From NCBI RefSeq assembly GCF_020400825.1, contig NZ_JAINVH010000003.1, positions 310,001-374,000 of the forward strand: a DNA stretch of 64,000 nt, read 5' to 3'. Shown here piece after piece: positions 24,757 to 33,336 of this stretch. The translations under genes and the position numbers were made by a program. Under the pieces are notes generated by a model, which saw only the letters and a list, made by a program, of their open reading frames with translations, searched no databases and was not told where the DNA came from. Position 1 is the first letter of the stretch. Each line of letters opens with the position of its first letter. This stretch comes from Streptomyces sp. HPF1205 (GTDB lineage: Bacteria; Actinomycetota; Actinomycetes; Streptomycetales; Streptomycetaceae).

Positions 24757-25695
24757 GTGATCATCACCGTCACGCTGAACGCCGCGCTGGACGTGACCTA
24801 CCGGGTCGCCTCCTTGCGCCCCCATGCCACCCACCGGGTCCTCGACACCGCGGAACGGCCCGGCGGCAAAGGCATCAACGCGGCCCGGGTGCTGGCCGCG
24901 CTCGGCCGGCACGCGGTCGTCACCGGGTTCGCCGGGGGCGCGGCGGGCGACGAGCTGCGCCGCCGGCTGGCCGAGGTGCCGTACGCCGAGCGGATCACCG
25001 ACGCGCTGGTGCCGATCGCCGGATCCACCCGCCGCACGGTCGGCGTGGTCGACGAGCGGACCGGGGACACCACGATGTTCAACGAGGCCGGTCCGACCGT
25101 CACGACGGCCGAGTGGGCGCGGTTCCTGGCCGCCTACCGCGAGCTGCTGGCCTCGGGCGAGGCCAGGGCGGTCGCGCTGTGCGGCAGCCTGCCGCCGGGC
25201 CTGCCGGTCGGCGCCTATGCCGAACTGGTGCGCGAGGCCCGCGCGGCCGGCGTCTACGCCCTGCTGGACACCAGCGGCGAGCCGCTGCGCCGCGGGCTGG
25301 CCGCCCGCCCGGACCTGATCAAGCCCAACGCCGAGGAACTGCGGGCGCTGACCGGCATGTCGGAGCCCGCCAGGGCCGCCCAGGTGGCCCGGCGCCGCGG
25401 CGCCCGCGCGGTGGCCGTCTCGCTGGGCCCCGACGGCATGCTCGCGGTCACCGACGAGGGCGAGTGGCAGGCCGCGCCGCCGGGCGGGCGGCTGTCCGGC
25501 AATCCCGCGGGCGCCGGCGACTCGGCGGTGGCCGGCCTGCTGTCCGGACTCGCCGACGGCCTGTCCTGGCCGGACCGCCTGGCCCGGGCGGTCGCCGTCT
25601 CGGCGGCGACGGTGCTGGCCCCGGCGGCCGGGGAGTACGACCGCGCGGCCTACGAGCGGCTGCTGACCCGGGTGCGGGTGGGGGCGCCGGTGTGA
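24757..25695 (+). CDS. PfkB-family hexose kinase (1-phosphofructokinase type)
   Basis: A 312-aa ribokinase-fold sugar kinase. The substrate motif ERPGGKGINAARVLAALG and the catalytic GNPAGAGDSAVAG near the C-terminus identify the PfkB/FruK/LacC group, and LNAALDVTYRV is the family start. It phosphorylates fructose 1-phosphate or another hexose phosphate such as tagatose 6-phosphate; the sequence alone does not decide. GTG 24757 is the first start after the terminator. No fru phosphotransferase genes are adjacent. Confidence 0.82.
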   Translation: MIITVTLNAALDVTYRVASLRPHATHRVLDTAERPGGKGINAARVLAALGRHAVVTGFAGGAAGDELRRRLAEVPYAERITDALVPIAGSTRRTVGVVDERTGDTTMFNEAGPTVTTAEWARFLAAYRELLASGEARAVALCGSLPPGLPVGAYAELVREARAAGVYALLDTSGEPLRRGLAARPDLIKPNAEELRALTGMSEPARAAQVARRRGARAVAVSLGPDGMLAVTDEGEWQAAPPGGRLSGNPAGAGDSAVAGLLSGLADGLSWPDRLARAVAVSAATVLAPAAGEYDRAAYERLLTRVRVGAPV

Positions 25696-25728
25696 GGCCC
25701 GCGCCCCGGCCCGCCCGTACCCGGCCTG

Positions 25729-25813
25729 CTCCGTGACCGGGTTTACTTCGTGACCCGGCTTGCTCCGTGACCCGGCTTACTTCGTGACCCGGCCTACTTC
25801 GTGACCTGGCCCT
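25729..25813 (-). repeat. Five-copy 17-bp tandem repeat at the 3' end of the CBM35 gene
   Basis: Five successive 17-bp units (25729-25745, 25746-25762, 25763-25779, 25780-25796, 25797-25813) follow the pattern CTTCGTGACCCGGCCTA with few changes. The last unit codes for the C-terminal QVTK region of the CBM35 protein; the others repeat that coding end downstream of its stop. The unit is not a multiple of three, so only the first copy is read. Confidence 0.9.
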
Positions 25814-26792
25814 GCTTGAGCCACACCTGGTCGAGGTTCACCCCGCACTGCTGGTTCGGCCCGCAGGCCAGGGTGAGGGTGTTGGGGCCCTTCTTCAGGT
25901 TCAGCCAGTTGTAGGTGTGGTTGTCCCACGCCTTGGACCAGTCGGTGTAGTGGCCGTAGTTCCTCAGGTTCACCGGGTCGGTGCGGGGCGTGCCGTTGAC
26001 GACCAGGGTGAGGTTGGCGTCGGCGCCCGCGTTGCCGTAGCTGATGAACAGCGTGTACGGGCCGTCCTCCGGCACCGTAACGTTCCAGGTCGCCGAGGCG
26101 CCCACCGCGGTCATGTGGTCCACGTAGGTGCCGCCCGCCGCGTTGGCGCCCGGCCACTGGGTGCTGGTCTGGGCGCCGCCGGCCAGCGTGAGGGTGGCCG
26201 CGTCGACCGGCTTGGAGGCGAACGGCGTCGGCGCCGCGGACGGGGTCGGCTGCGTGCTCGGCGCGGTCGAGGTGGCGGGCGCGGTGGTGGGGTGGGTGTC
26301 CGCGGTGTTCTTCTTGCCGCTGTCGCCCGAGCCGTTCACCACCGCGACGGTGATGCCGATCGCCACGGCCGCGACGACTGCCACGGCCGCGATGAGCAGG
26401 CCCTTGCGGTTCGGGGCCGGCGGGCCGTCCTGGTACCCGCGGCGACCGCCGCCGCCGGGGGGCTGCTGCTGCGGCGCGGTGTACTCGCGGGTGCCGTACG
26501 GCTGCTCCTGCCCGTAGCCCTGCTGCTGCCCGTACTGCTGCTGCGGGTAGCCGTAACCGCCCTGCTGCTGCGGGTAGCCGTACCCGCCCTGCTGCCCGGC
26601 GCCCGGCTGCGGGACGCGGCGCTCGCCGACCCGCTGCACCTGGTTGTACGAGGTGCGCGGCACGCGCGGCGTGGCCTGGCCGGGGCCCTGCCCCTGGTAC
26701 TGGGCGGGGTCGGGCTGCTCACCGCCGTCGGACCGGTAGAGATACGCGAACGGGTCGTCGTTCTCCGGGGTGCCGTCGTGTCCGGCCGTCAT
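25794..26792 (-). CDS. Membrane-anchored surface protein with CBM35-type domain
   Basis: The 332-aa protein has a cytoplasmic N-terminus rich in Gln, Tyr and Gly (GGYGYPQQQ repeats, residues about 60-110), one membrane helix (GLLIAAVAVVAAVAIGITVA, about 130-150), a Thr/Pro linker, and a C-terminal beta-sandwich of about 130 residues (ASATWNVTVPEDGPYTLFIS, LVVNGTPRTDPVNLR, LNLKKGPNTLTLACG) of the carbohydrate-binding module 35 type. The topology is N-in with the module outside. No catalytic domain is attached, so it may bind wall or substrate polysaccharide. The stop lies inside a tandem repeat. Confidence 0.8.
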   Translation of the reverse strand: MTAGHDGTPENDDPFAYLYRSDGGEQPDPAQYQGQGPGQATPRVPRTSYNQVQRVGERRVPQPGAGQQGGYGYPQQQGGYGYPQQQYGQQQGYGQEQPYGTREYTAPQQQPPGGGGRRGYQDGPPAPNRKGLLIAAVAVVAAVAIGITVAVVNGSGDSGKKNTADTHPTTAPATSTAPSTQPTPSAAPTPFASKPVDAATLTLAGGAQTSTQWPGANAAGGTYVDHMTAVGASATWNVTVPEDGPYTLFISYGNAGADANLTLVVNGTPRTDPVNLRNYGHYTDWSKAWDNHTYNWLNLKKGPNTLTLACGPNQQCGVNLDQVWLKQGQVTK

Positions 26793-26984
26793 CCGCTGTC
26801 CACTCCCTCGTACTGCCTTGCGGACCACACACCGCGCGGATCCGCCGCGGCCTGTGGTATCCGGAACCCTACCGGCCCCGGGTGACACACCGCCCCGGTT
26901 CTGGGACGTGCCGCGGGGCGCCTCGGGTTCCCCGCGAGGGCGCCTTGTGACCGGGCCCACCCGCCGTGACCTACCGTTGGCACG

Positions 26985-27971
26985 GTGTCCGACCCGTACG
27001 TGCGCTGGCGCGAGGCCATGGAGCGGGCCCTGTACGGGCCCGGCGGGTTCTTCCTGCGCGAGTCCCCCGCGGCCCACTTCCGCACCTCCGTCCACGCCTC
27101 GCCGCTGTTCGCCGCCGCGGTCGCCCGCCTGCTGCTGCGCGTGGACGACGCGCTGGGCCGGCCCGGCCCCCTGGACTTCGTGGACATGGCCGCCGGGCGC
27201 GGCGAGCTGTCCGCCGCCGTCCTGGCGGCCGTCGGGCCGGGGCCGGCCGCGCGGCTGCGGGTCTTCGCCGTCGAGCGGGCGCCGCGCCCCGGCGGCCTCG
27301 ACCCGCGCGTCACCTGGACCGCGCGGCCGCCGGCGGGAGTACGGGGCCTGCTGCTGGCCAACGAGTGGCTCGACAACGTGCCCCTGGACGTGGCCCGGGC
27401 CGGCCGGGACGGGACACCGCGCTACGTGCTGGTCCGGCCGGACGGCGGGGAACGGCTCGGCGGCCGCCTCGACCCGCGCGACGAGGAGTGGCTGAGCCGG
27501 TGGTGGCAGGCTCCCGCCGGGGGCGCGTGGCGGGCGGAGATCGGCGCCTCCCGCGACGACGCCTGGGGCCGCGCCCTCGGCCACGTGCGCGAGGGGCTGG
27601 CCGTCGCCGTCGACTACGGCCACACAGCGGCGGCCCGGCCCCCGTACGGCACCCTCACCGGCTACCGGGCCGGCCGCCAGGTCGCGCCCGTCCCGGACGG
27701 CTCCTGCGACCTGACCGCCCACGTGGCCCTGGACTCCCTCCCCGGCGGCGGCGCCCTCGTCCCCCAGCGCGACGCCCTGCGCGCCCTCGGCCTGTCCGCC
27801 GCCCGCCCGCCGCTCGCCCTGGCCACGACGGACCCGGCGGCCTACGTACGGGCGCTCTCAGCCGCCTCCCACGCCGCCGAGCTGACCGACCCGTCCGGCC
27901 TGGGCTCCTTCACCTGGGTCGCCACGCCGATGGGGGCCGCGTGCGCGGGGCTGCTCGGCGGGAGTACGTGA
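26985..27971 (+). CDS. SAM-dependent methyltransferase, MidA/NDUFAF7-like
   Basis: The 328-aa protein belongs to the MidA/NDUFAF7 methyltransferase group. Visible segments are GPGGFFLRESPAAHFRTSVH near the start, FVDMAAGRGELSAAVL (SAM loop), LLLANEWLDNVPLDV, VAVDYGHT and GSCDLTAHVALD. NDUFAF7 dimethylates an arginine in the 49-kDa (NuoD) subunit of complex I. An orphan nuoD gene lies 1.2 kb away, with an epimerase gene on the other strand in between, which makes NuoD a plausible substrate. GTG 26985 lacks a ribosome binding site and may be leaderless. Confidence 0.8.
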   Translation: MSDPYVRWREAMERALYGPGGFFLRESPAAHFRTSVHASPLFAAAVARLLLRVDDALGRPGPLDFVDMAAGRGELSAAVLAAVGPGPAARLRVFAVERAPRPGGLDPRVTWTARPPAGVRGLLLANEWLDNVPLDVARAGRDGTPRYVLVRPDGGERLGGRLDPRDEEWLSRWWQAPAGGAWRAEIGASRDDAWGRALGHVREGLAVAVDYGHTAAARPPYGTLTGYRAGRQVAPVPDGSCDLTAHVALDSLPGGGALVPQRDALRALGLSAARPPLALATTDPAAYVRALSAASHAAELTDPSGLGSFTWVATPMGAACAGLLGGST

Positions 27972-27995
27972 GCCGAGCGGCGGCGCCGGCGCTCC

Positions 27996-28967
27996 TCACA
28001 GGCGCGCCAGCACCGCCGCCTCCTTGTCACGTGCGAGGCCCGGGGCCGGGCGGTCCGGGCGCAGGGGCGGGGGGCCGGGGAGGGAGCGGAGCCAGTCCCA
28101 TGTGTCGCGGACGGTCTCGGTCACGGGGCGGCACCTCAGGCCGGCCGCGAGGGCCTTGCCGACGTCGCCGCGGTGCACCGACTCGTACAGCTCGCCCGGC
28201 GGCAGCCAGACCGGCAGATCCGTCCAGCCCTCGATCCCCGCCTCCGTGATCACCTCGGGGTCCGCCCAGCGCAGGCGCGCCCCTGAGCCGGTGACGTGCG
28301 CGCACGCGTCGAGGAGGGCGCCCATGGTGGCGTGGCCCGGCTCGCTGACCAGGTTGTACGGGCCGGAGCGCCGGGCGGCGACGGCGTCGAGCGTCCAGGC
28401 GGCCAGATCGCGCACGTCGATGTACTGCAGTTCCAGCTCGCGCGGGCCGGGCGCGAGGACGTCGCCGCCCTCGGCGATGCGGCGCAGCCACCACGGCAGC
28501 CGGCCGACGTTCTCCCACGGCCCCAGGACGAGCCCGGCCCGCACCAGCAGCGCCGCGTCCCCGTACGCCTCCAGTGCCGCGAGTTCGCCGCCGCGCTTGA
28601 CGGCCGCGTAGTCCCCGTCGCCGCCTTCGACGACCGGCGCGGTCTCGTCCAGAGGGGCGGGCACCGGGTAGGCGTAGACGGAGCGGCTGGAGATGTAGGC
28701 GTACCGGCCCACCCGGCGGCCGAGGACGGCCGCCGCGTCCGCGACCGCCCGGGGCGGGCCCGACCAGGTGTCGACGACCGCGTCCCACTCCCCGCGGGCC
28801 AGGGCGCCCAGGTCACCGGTCGCGCGGTCGCCCGTCAGCACCCGCACGCCCGGCGGGGCAGGGTGGCGGCCGCGGTGGAAGACCGTCACCCGCCACCCCC
28901 GCCCCAGCGCCTCCTCGACGACCGCGCGCCCCACGAATTCCGTACCGCCCAGCACCAGAAGATCCAT
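27996..28967 (-). CDS. NAD-dependent epimerase/dehydratase family protein
   Basis: The 323-aa extended short-chain dehydrogenase has the NAD-binding start LLVLGGTEFVGRAVVEEALG, a YAYISSRSVY strand, and Ser and Tyr positions replaced in the active-site region compared with true sugar epimerases (YAAVKRGGE retains a Tyr-x-x-x-Lys-like YAAVK). It resembles the isoflavone-reductase-like or RNA-binding cp31 group of reductases found in Streptomyces. The substrate is unknown. ATG 28967 fits the Rossmann start. It is convergent with the MidA-like gene and divergent from nuoD. Confidence 0.7.
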   Translation of the reverse strand: MDLLVLGGTEFVGRAVVEEALGRGWRVTVFHRGRHPAPPGVRVLTGDRATGDLGALARGEWDAVVDTWSGPPRAVADAAAVLGRRVGRYAYISSRSVYAYPVPAPLDETAPVVEGGDGDYAAVKRGGELAALEAYGDAALLVRAGLVLGPWENVGRLPWWLRRIAEGGDVLAPGPRELELQYIDVRDLAAWTLDAVAARRSGPYNLVSEPGHATMGALLDACAHVTGSGARLRWADPEVITEAGIEGWTDLPVWLPPGELYESVHRGDVGKALAAGLRCRPVTETVRDTWDWLRSLPGPPPLRPDRPAPGLARDKEAAVLARL

Positions 28968-29185
28968 GCCGTCCACCGTGCCCGCCGCGGCCCGTGCCGG
29001 GGAAGGCGTCACGCCCTCGGCGGATCCGCTGTGGGCGGACACCGCCGCCGTGGGGTCGGGGCACGAGCGTGCGGCACGTCCGCTTCGGCCGGCCGCGGGC
29101 CCGCGGCCGGCCGACGTGCCCGGCCCCCGTACCCGGCCGCGTATCCGCTGACCGCGGGGCGCGGGGGTGCTGAGAGGATGGGGGC

Positions 29186-30328
29186 ATGACGCGGACCACG
29201 ATCGGGATCGGCGGTGCGGCCGAGGGCACCGACATGGTGCTGAACATCGGGCCGCAGCACCCGTCGACGCACGGCGTGCTGCGGCTGCGCCTGGTGCTGG
29301 ACGGGGAGCGGATCAGCAGCGCGGAGCCGGTCGTGGGCTACATGCACCGGGGCGCGGAGAAGCTGTTCGAGGCGCGGGACTACCGGCAGATCGTGATGCT
29401 GGCCAACCGGCACGACTGGCTGTCGGCGTTCTCCAACGAACTGGGCGTGGTGCTGGCGGTCGAGCGGATGCTCGGCATGGAGGTGCCGGAGCGGGCGGTG
29501 TGGCTGCGCACGCTGCTGGCCGAGCTGAACCGGGTGCTGAACCACCTGATGTTCCTGGGCTCGTACCCGCTGGAGCTGGGCGGGATCACGCCGATCTTCT
29601 ACGCCTTCGCCGAGCGCGAGGAGCTGCAGCACGTGATGGAGGAGGTCTCCGGGGGCCGGATGCACTACATGTTCAACCGGGTCGGGGGGCTGAAAGAGGA
29701 CCTTCCCGCCGGATGGCTCGGGCGGGCCCGGCACGCGGTCGCCTCGGTCCGGGCCCGGATGGACCGCTTCGACGACCTGGTGCTCGGCAACGAGATCTTC
29801 CGCGGCCGCACCCGCGGCATCGGCGTGCTCACGGCCCGGGACGTGCACGGCTTCGGCGTCAGCGGCCCCATCGCCCGCGCCTGCGGCGTCGACTTCGACC
29901 TGCGGCGGGACGAGCCGTACCTGGCGTACGGGGAGCTGGGCGGCGTGCTGAAGGTCGCCACCCGTGAGGAGGGCGACTGCCTCGCCCGGTTCGAGGTCCT
30001 GCTCGACCAGACGCACAATGCCCTGGACCTGGCCGCCGCCTGCCTGGACCGGCTCGCGGAGCTCCCGCCGGGGCCGGTCAACCAGCGGCTGCCGAAGGTC
30101 CTCAAGGCCCCCGAGGGCCACACCTACGCCTGGACCGAGAACCCGCTGGGCATCAACGGCTACTACCTGGTCTCGAAGGGCGACAAGACCCCGTACCGCC
30201 TCAAGCTCCGCTCGGCCTCGTTCAACAACGTCCAGGCCCTGACCGTGCTGCTGCCGGGGACCCTCGTGGCGGACATGGTGGCGATCCTGGGCTCGATGTT
30301 CTTCGTGGTCGGCGACATCGACAAGTAG
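29186..30328 (+). CDS. nuoD2: Orphan NADH-quinone oxidoreductase subunit D (NuoD2)
   Basis: The 380-aa protein is the 49-kDa-type subunit of complex I ([73 protein letters not shown]). This subunit lines the quinone site. No other nuo gene is in the window, so it is a second, stand-alone copy, as is known in streptomycetes. The HGVLR arginine corresponds to the arginine methylated by NDUFAF7 in mitochondria. A terminator follows at once. Confidence 0.9.
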   Translation: MTRTTIGIGGAAEGTDMVLNIGPQHPSTHGVLRLRLVLDGERISSAEPVVGYMHRGAEKLFEARDYRQIVMLANRHDWLSAFSNELGVVLAVERMLGMEVPERAVWLRTLLAELNRVLNHLMFLGSYPLELGGITPIFYAFAEREELQHVMEEVSGGRMHYMFNRVGGLKEDLPAGWLGRARHAVASVRARMDRFDDLVLGNEIFRGRTRGIGVLTARDVHGFGVSGPIARACGVDFDLRRDEPYLAYGELGGVLKVATREEGDCLARFEVLLDQTHNALDLAAACLDRLAELPPGPVNQRLPKVLKAPEGHTYAWTENPLGINGYYLVSKGDKTPYRLKLRSASFNNVQALTVLLPGTLVADMVAILGSMFFVVGDIDK

Positions 30329-30350
30329 CCCCCGGGACGTGCCCGGGGGC
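30328..30350. terminator. Terminator after nuoD2
   Basis: GCCCCCGGG, a 5-nt loop and CCCGGGGGC form a 9-bp perfect stem that starts at the last base of the nuoD2 stop codon. It lies between convergent genes and may serve both. Confidence 0.75.
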
Positions 30351-30375
30351 GCCGAGAACCGGGCGGCGTGAAGGG

Positions 30376-31473
30376 CTACGCCTTGGCCCGCAGTTCCCGC
30401 ATGTCGAGCTGCTCGGTGTCGTCGTGGGCCGTCAGGTCGATGACCTCGGAGGCGGTCGCCTCGGGAGCGGCGGCCCGGTCGTGCTCCCGGGCCGGGCCGG
30501 GGGCCGGGCCGCGGTCCTCGGGGCGGGCGGGCCGGGCCCCGGCCTCGGCACCTGGCCCGGTCTCGGCCCCGTCCCCGGCCTCGGCCTCGGGCGCCGGTGC
30601 GGGTCCGTCCGTCCCACCGGAGAGGGCGGGCAGTGCGGGGCGCTTGTGGGTGCCGAAGAAGTCGAAGCCGCCGATCGCCCGGTTGCCGGAGGCGTTCGCG
30701 GGGCGGGCGGGCTGGGCGTAGGGCAGGACGGCGGCGGCCACCGCCGGGACCAGCCGGTGCTCGCGTACGGGCAGGCCGGCCGGGGTCTTCTGCGCGGCGC
30801 CCGGGTCCGGCGCGGCGGGGGCGGCGCCGTCGGCGGCGTGGCGTCCCTGGGGCTCCTCGGGGGCGGCGGCCTCGCGGCGCCGCGCCTCCTCGACGGTCCG
30901 CTGGGCCTGCTGCCTCGCCCCGTTGCGCGACAGCGACTTGAGTGCCTCGGCCGCCTTGAGGTACGCGGCGGGCCCGACCGGCTTGGCGCCCGTGGTGAGG
31001 GCGAGCTGCTGCCCCGCCGCGCCCTCGATCTGCAGCCTGCGGCGGGCCTCCAGGGCCCGCGCCCGCTCGCTCTCCGCGGTGGCGTACCGCCGCAGCAGGT
31101 CCGCGTGCTCGGTGCGCAGCCGGGCCAGCTCCGCCCGCTTGCCGCGCAGCTTCTTCTCCAGCCGCCCGCGGATCTCCCGGGACTCCTCCAGGTCCGTCTC
31201 CAGCTCGGCGACCCGCTCGTCGGTGCGCCACTCGTCGCGCACCCGGGCCGCCGTCAGATCGGCGACCTCACGGCCGGCCGACCGGTCCCAGGTGCGGGCC
31301 AGCGCCGCGCCCACGCACGCGGCGACCGCCGTGGCCGCGGTGAGCGCGCGGATCACGCCCGTATCACCGAGGAGGAAGGCGGCGGCGGCGAATGCCACGG
31401 CGCAGGCCGCGACGGTCAACGGCGGCAGCAACCGGTGCAGTGGCTGGGAATGGCGGTGGCGTCCTCGGGGCAT
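30376..31473 (-). CDS. Membrane protein with coiled coil and disordered tail, unknown function
   Basis: The function is not recognised. The 365-aa product has two membrane helices near the N-terminus (LTVAACAVAFAAAAFLLG and VIRALTAATAVAACVGAALA), a long charged coiled coil (about residues 80-150, RVAELETDLEESREIRGRLE), and a Pro/Ala/Glu-rich disordered tail ending EVIDLTAHDDTEQLDMREL. Such proteins are conserved in Streptomyces with no assigned role. ATG 31473 (MPRGRHRHS) is preferred to 31497. No close neighbour suggests a partner. Confidence 0.7.
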   Translation of the reverse strand: MPRGRHRHSQPLHRLLPPLTVAACAVAFAAAAFLLGDTGVIRALTAATAVAACVGAALARTWDRSAGREVADLTAARVRDEWRTDERVAELETDLEESREIRGRLEKKLRGKRAELARLRTEHADLLRRYATAESERARALEARRRLQIEGAAGQQLALTTGAKPVGPAAYLKAAEALKSLSRNGARQQAQRTVEEARRREAAAPEEPQGRHAADGAAPAAPDPGAAQKTPAGLPVREHRLVPAVAAAVLPYAQPARPANASGNRAIGGFDFFGTHKRPALPALSGGTDGPAPAPEAEAGDGAETGPGAEAGARPARPEDRGPAPGPAREHDRAAAPEATASEVIDLTAHDDTEQLDMRELRAKA

Positions 31474-31522
31474 GGCCAGAAATTTAGCGTGCGTCACGCG
31501 GCCGTGGGGCGCCGGGGCGGCT

Positions 31523-32635
31523 TTATTTTCGGGGCCTTTGACCGCCGGACGAGCCGGGGCCCGAATTCCCGCCGCCGCTTCCCCGCGACCGCGTGAGCCC
31601 CTTTGACCTCAGGTAGCCGGCCGCGGCGTCGGCGGGCTTGCGCCGCTCGGCGTCCACCTGCTCGTCGAGTGCGGCGAGATCGGCGGTGGTGAGCACGGCG
31701 GTGAGCCGGCCGAGGGCGGCGGCGACCTCGGGGGCGCCCGCGTGCGCGGCGTTGACCACGGGCAGCACGTAGTCCGCGTTCTGCAGGTGCTTGTCGTCGG
31801 CGAGAGTCACGAGGCCGTACTGGCCGAGGGTGGCGTCGGTGGTCGTGGTGAGCGCCATCTGGTCGGTGCCGTCCTTCACGGCCTGCTTGGCCAGCGGGGT
31901 GCCGACGCCTTTGGGGTCGATTCCGGTGATGTCGATGCCGTAGACCGACTTCAACCCCGGTTCACAGAACGGCCGTTCGACGCATTCGTCGCCCGCGGCC
32001 AATGTGATCCCGATCTTGGCCGCGCCAAGATCGGAAAGGGTGGTGAGGTGATGGCGCCGGGCGAAGTCCTTGCGTACCGCGAAGGCATTTTGGTCGACGG
32101 CTTTGCCCGCCGGGAGAACGCGCAGTCCGCGTGCCGAGGCCAGCCGGGTCAGCGCGGTCACGGTGGCGCGCAGGTCCGGGGAGGCGACCGGCCGCGCGTG
32201 CGGTCCGTTCACCTTGGCGCCGAGGAAGTCGGCGAACGTGGCCGCGTACTCCGGCACCACGTCGATCCGCCCCTGCTCCAGCGCCGGTTCGTACAGCTCG
32301 CGGTCCTGGAGGGTCCGTACGGAGGTGCGGTAGCCGGCGGCTGCCAGCAGCTTGGCGTACAACTGGGCGAGCACGGCGCTCTCGGTGAACCCGGCGGAGC
32401 CGATCACCAGGCTCCCGCGTCCGCCGCCCGCGCCGGGCGAGGCGGAACCGGCGGCCCTGCTCTCCAGGCTGGGGCCCCCGCATCCGGCCGCGGCGGCGGC
32501 GCCCGCTCCCGCGGTGAGCACCAGGGCCGCGGCCAGGACCCGCGGCAGGCGGCGCCGCGCCCGCCCGCCGCCTGCGTGCCAACCCGAGGCCCCGCCACCG
32601 CGACCGCTTCCGCGTCTCTGGTCGCTCGCGCTCAT
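31523..32635 (-). CDS. Osmoprotectant ABC transporter solute-binding lipoprotein (OpuC/ProX-like)
   Basis: The 370-aa protein carries a long Arg/Gly-rich N-terminus, a signal helix (RVLAAALVLTAGAGAAAAAG) with the Cys of AAGCGG as lipid anchor, and the OpuAC fold: LVIGSAGFTESAVLAQLYAK, RIDVVPEYAATFADFLG, and TDQMALTTTTDATLGQYGLV. Binding proteins of this class take up glycine betaine, choline or carnitine. The ATG overlaps the stop of the permease gene upstream (ATGA). It is the last gene of a permease-permease-binding protein operon. Confidence 0.88.
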   Translation of the reverse strand: MSASDQRRGSGRGGGASGWHAGGGRARRRLPRVLAAALVLTAGAGAAAAAGCGGPSLESRAAGSASPGAGGGRGSLVIGSAGFTESAVLAQLYAKLLAAAGYRTSVRTLQDRELYEPALEQGRIDVVPEYAATFADFLGAKVNGPHARPVASPDLRATVTALTRLASARGLRVLPAGKAVDQNAFAVRKDFARRHHLTTLSDLGAAKIGITLAAGDECVERPFCEPGLKSVYGIDITGIDPKGVGTPLAKQAVKDGTDQMALTTTTDATLGQYGLVTLADDKHLQNADYVLPVVNAAHAGAPEVAAALGRLTAVLTTADLAALDEQVDAERRKPADAAAGYLRSKGLTRSRGSGGGNSGPGSSGGQRPRK

Positions 32636-33336
32636 GGCCTCACGCTCCTCGCGGCGGGGAGTACGGACCGGCGGCGCGGTCGCCGCATCGGGTCGAGCAG
32701 CCGCTGCAGGGCCAGGCAGGCCGCCTCGACCAGCAGCGCCAGGACGGCGACCAGCACCGCGCCCGCGACCACCTGGGCGGTGGTCTGCCGGGCGAAACCG
32801 GCCGTGATGACGCGGCCGAGTCCGCCGAACCCGGCCATCGCGGCGAGTGTGGCGGTGGCCACCACCTGGACGGTGGCGGATCTGACGCCGGTCCAGATCA
32901 GCGGGAAGGCCAGCGGCAGTTCGACGCGCAGCAGCACCTGGCCGCCCGTCATGCCCGCCGCGCGCGCCGCCTCCACCACGTCGGGGTCCACCTCGCGCAT
33001 CCCCACGTAGGCGTTGGTGAGCAGCGGCGGCACGGCGAACAGCACCAGCGCCGCGATCACCGGCCAGTCGCTGCCGGAGCCGAAGGCGATCAGCAGCAGG
33101 GTCAGTACGGCGAAGGTGGGTACGGCGCGGCCGGCGTGGGCGAGGGTGACGGCGACGGCGCCGCCCCTGCCGTAGTGGCCGAGGACGAGGGCGACGGGCA
33201 GCGCGATCGCCAGCGCGAGGCCGAGCGAGACGCCGGTGAAGTACAGGTGCTCGCCCAGCCGGTGCGTCACGCCGTCGGTCCCCGACCAGTGGGCGCGGGT
33301 GGTGAGCCAGTGCCAGGCCCCGCCGGCCGCGTTCAC
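32632..33336 (-). CDS. Osmoprotectant ABC transporter permease (OpuCD/OpuBB-like)
   Basis: A 234-aa inner-membrane permease with five to six helices and the ABC permease loop EAARAAGMTGGQVLLRVELP (EAA motif). LVLFAVPPLLTNAYVGMREVD is typical of betaine/choline systems. GTG 33336 overlaps the stop of the preceding permease and its own stop overlaps the binding-protein start, so translation of the three is coupled. Confidence 0.88.
   Translation of the reverse strand: MNAAGGAWHWLTTRAHWSGTDGVTHRLGEHLYFTGVSLGLALAIALPVALVLGHYGRGGAVAVTLAHAGRAVPTFAVLTLLLIAFGSGSDWPVIAALVLFAVPPLLTNAYVGMREVDPDVVEAARAAGMTGGQVLLRVELPLAFPLIWTGVRSATVQVVATATLAAMAGFGGLGRVITAGFARQTTAQVVAGAVLVAVLALLVEAACLALQRLLDPMRRPRRRSVLPAARSVRP

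Noticed and set aside
29186-30328. Part of a complete nuo operon
   Set aside because: Neighbouring genes are an epimerase and a coiled-coil membrane protein; no other complex I subunit is present.
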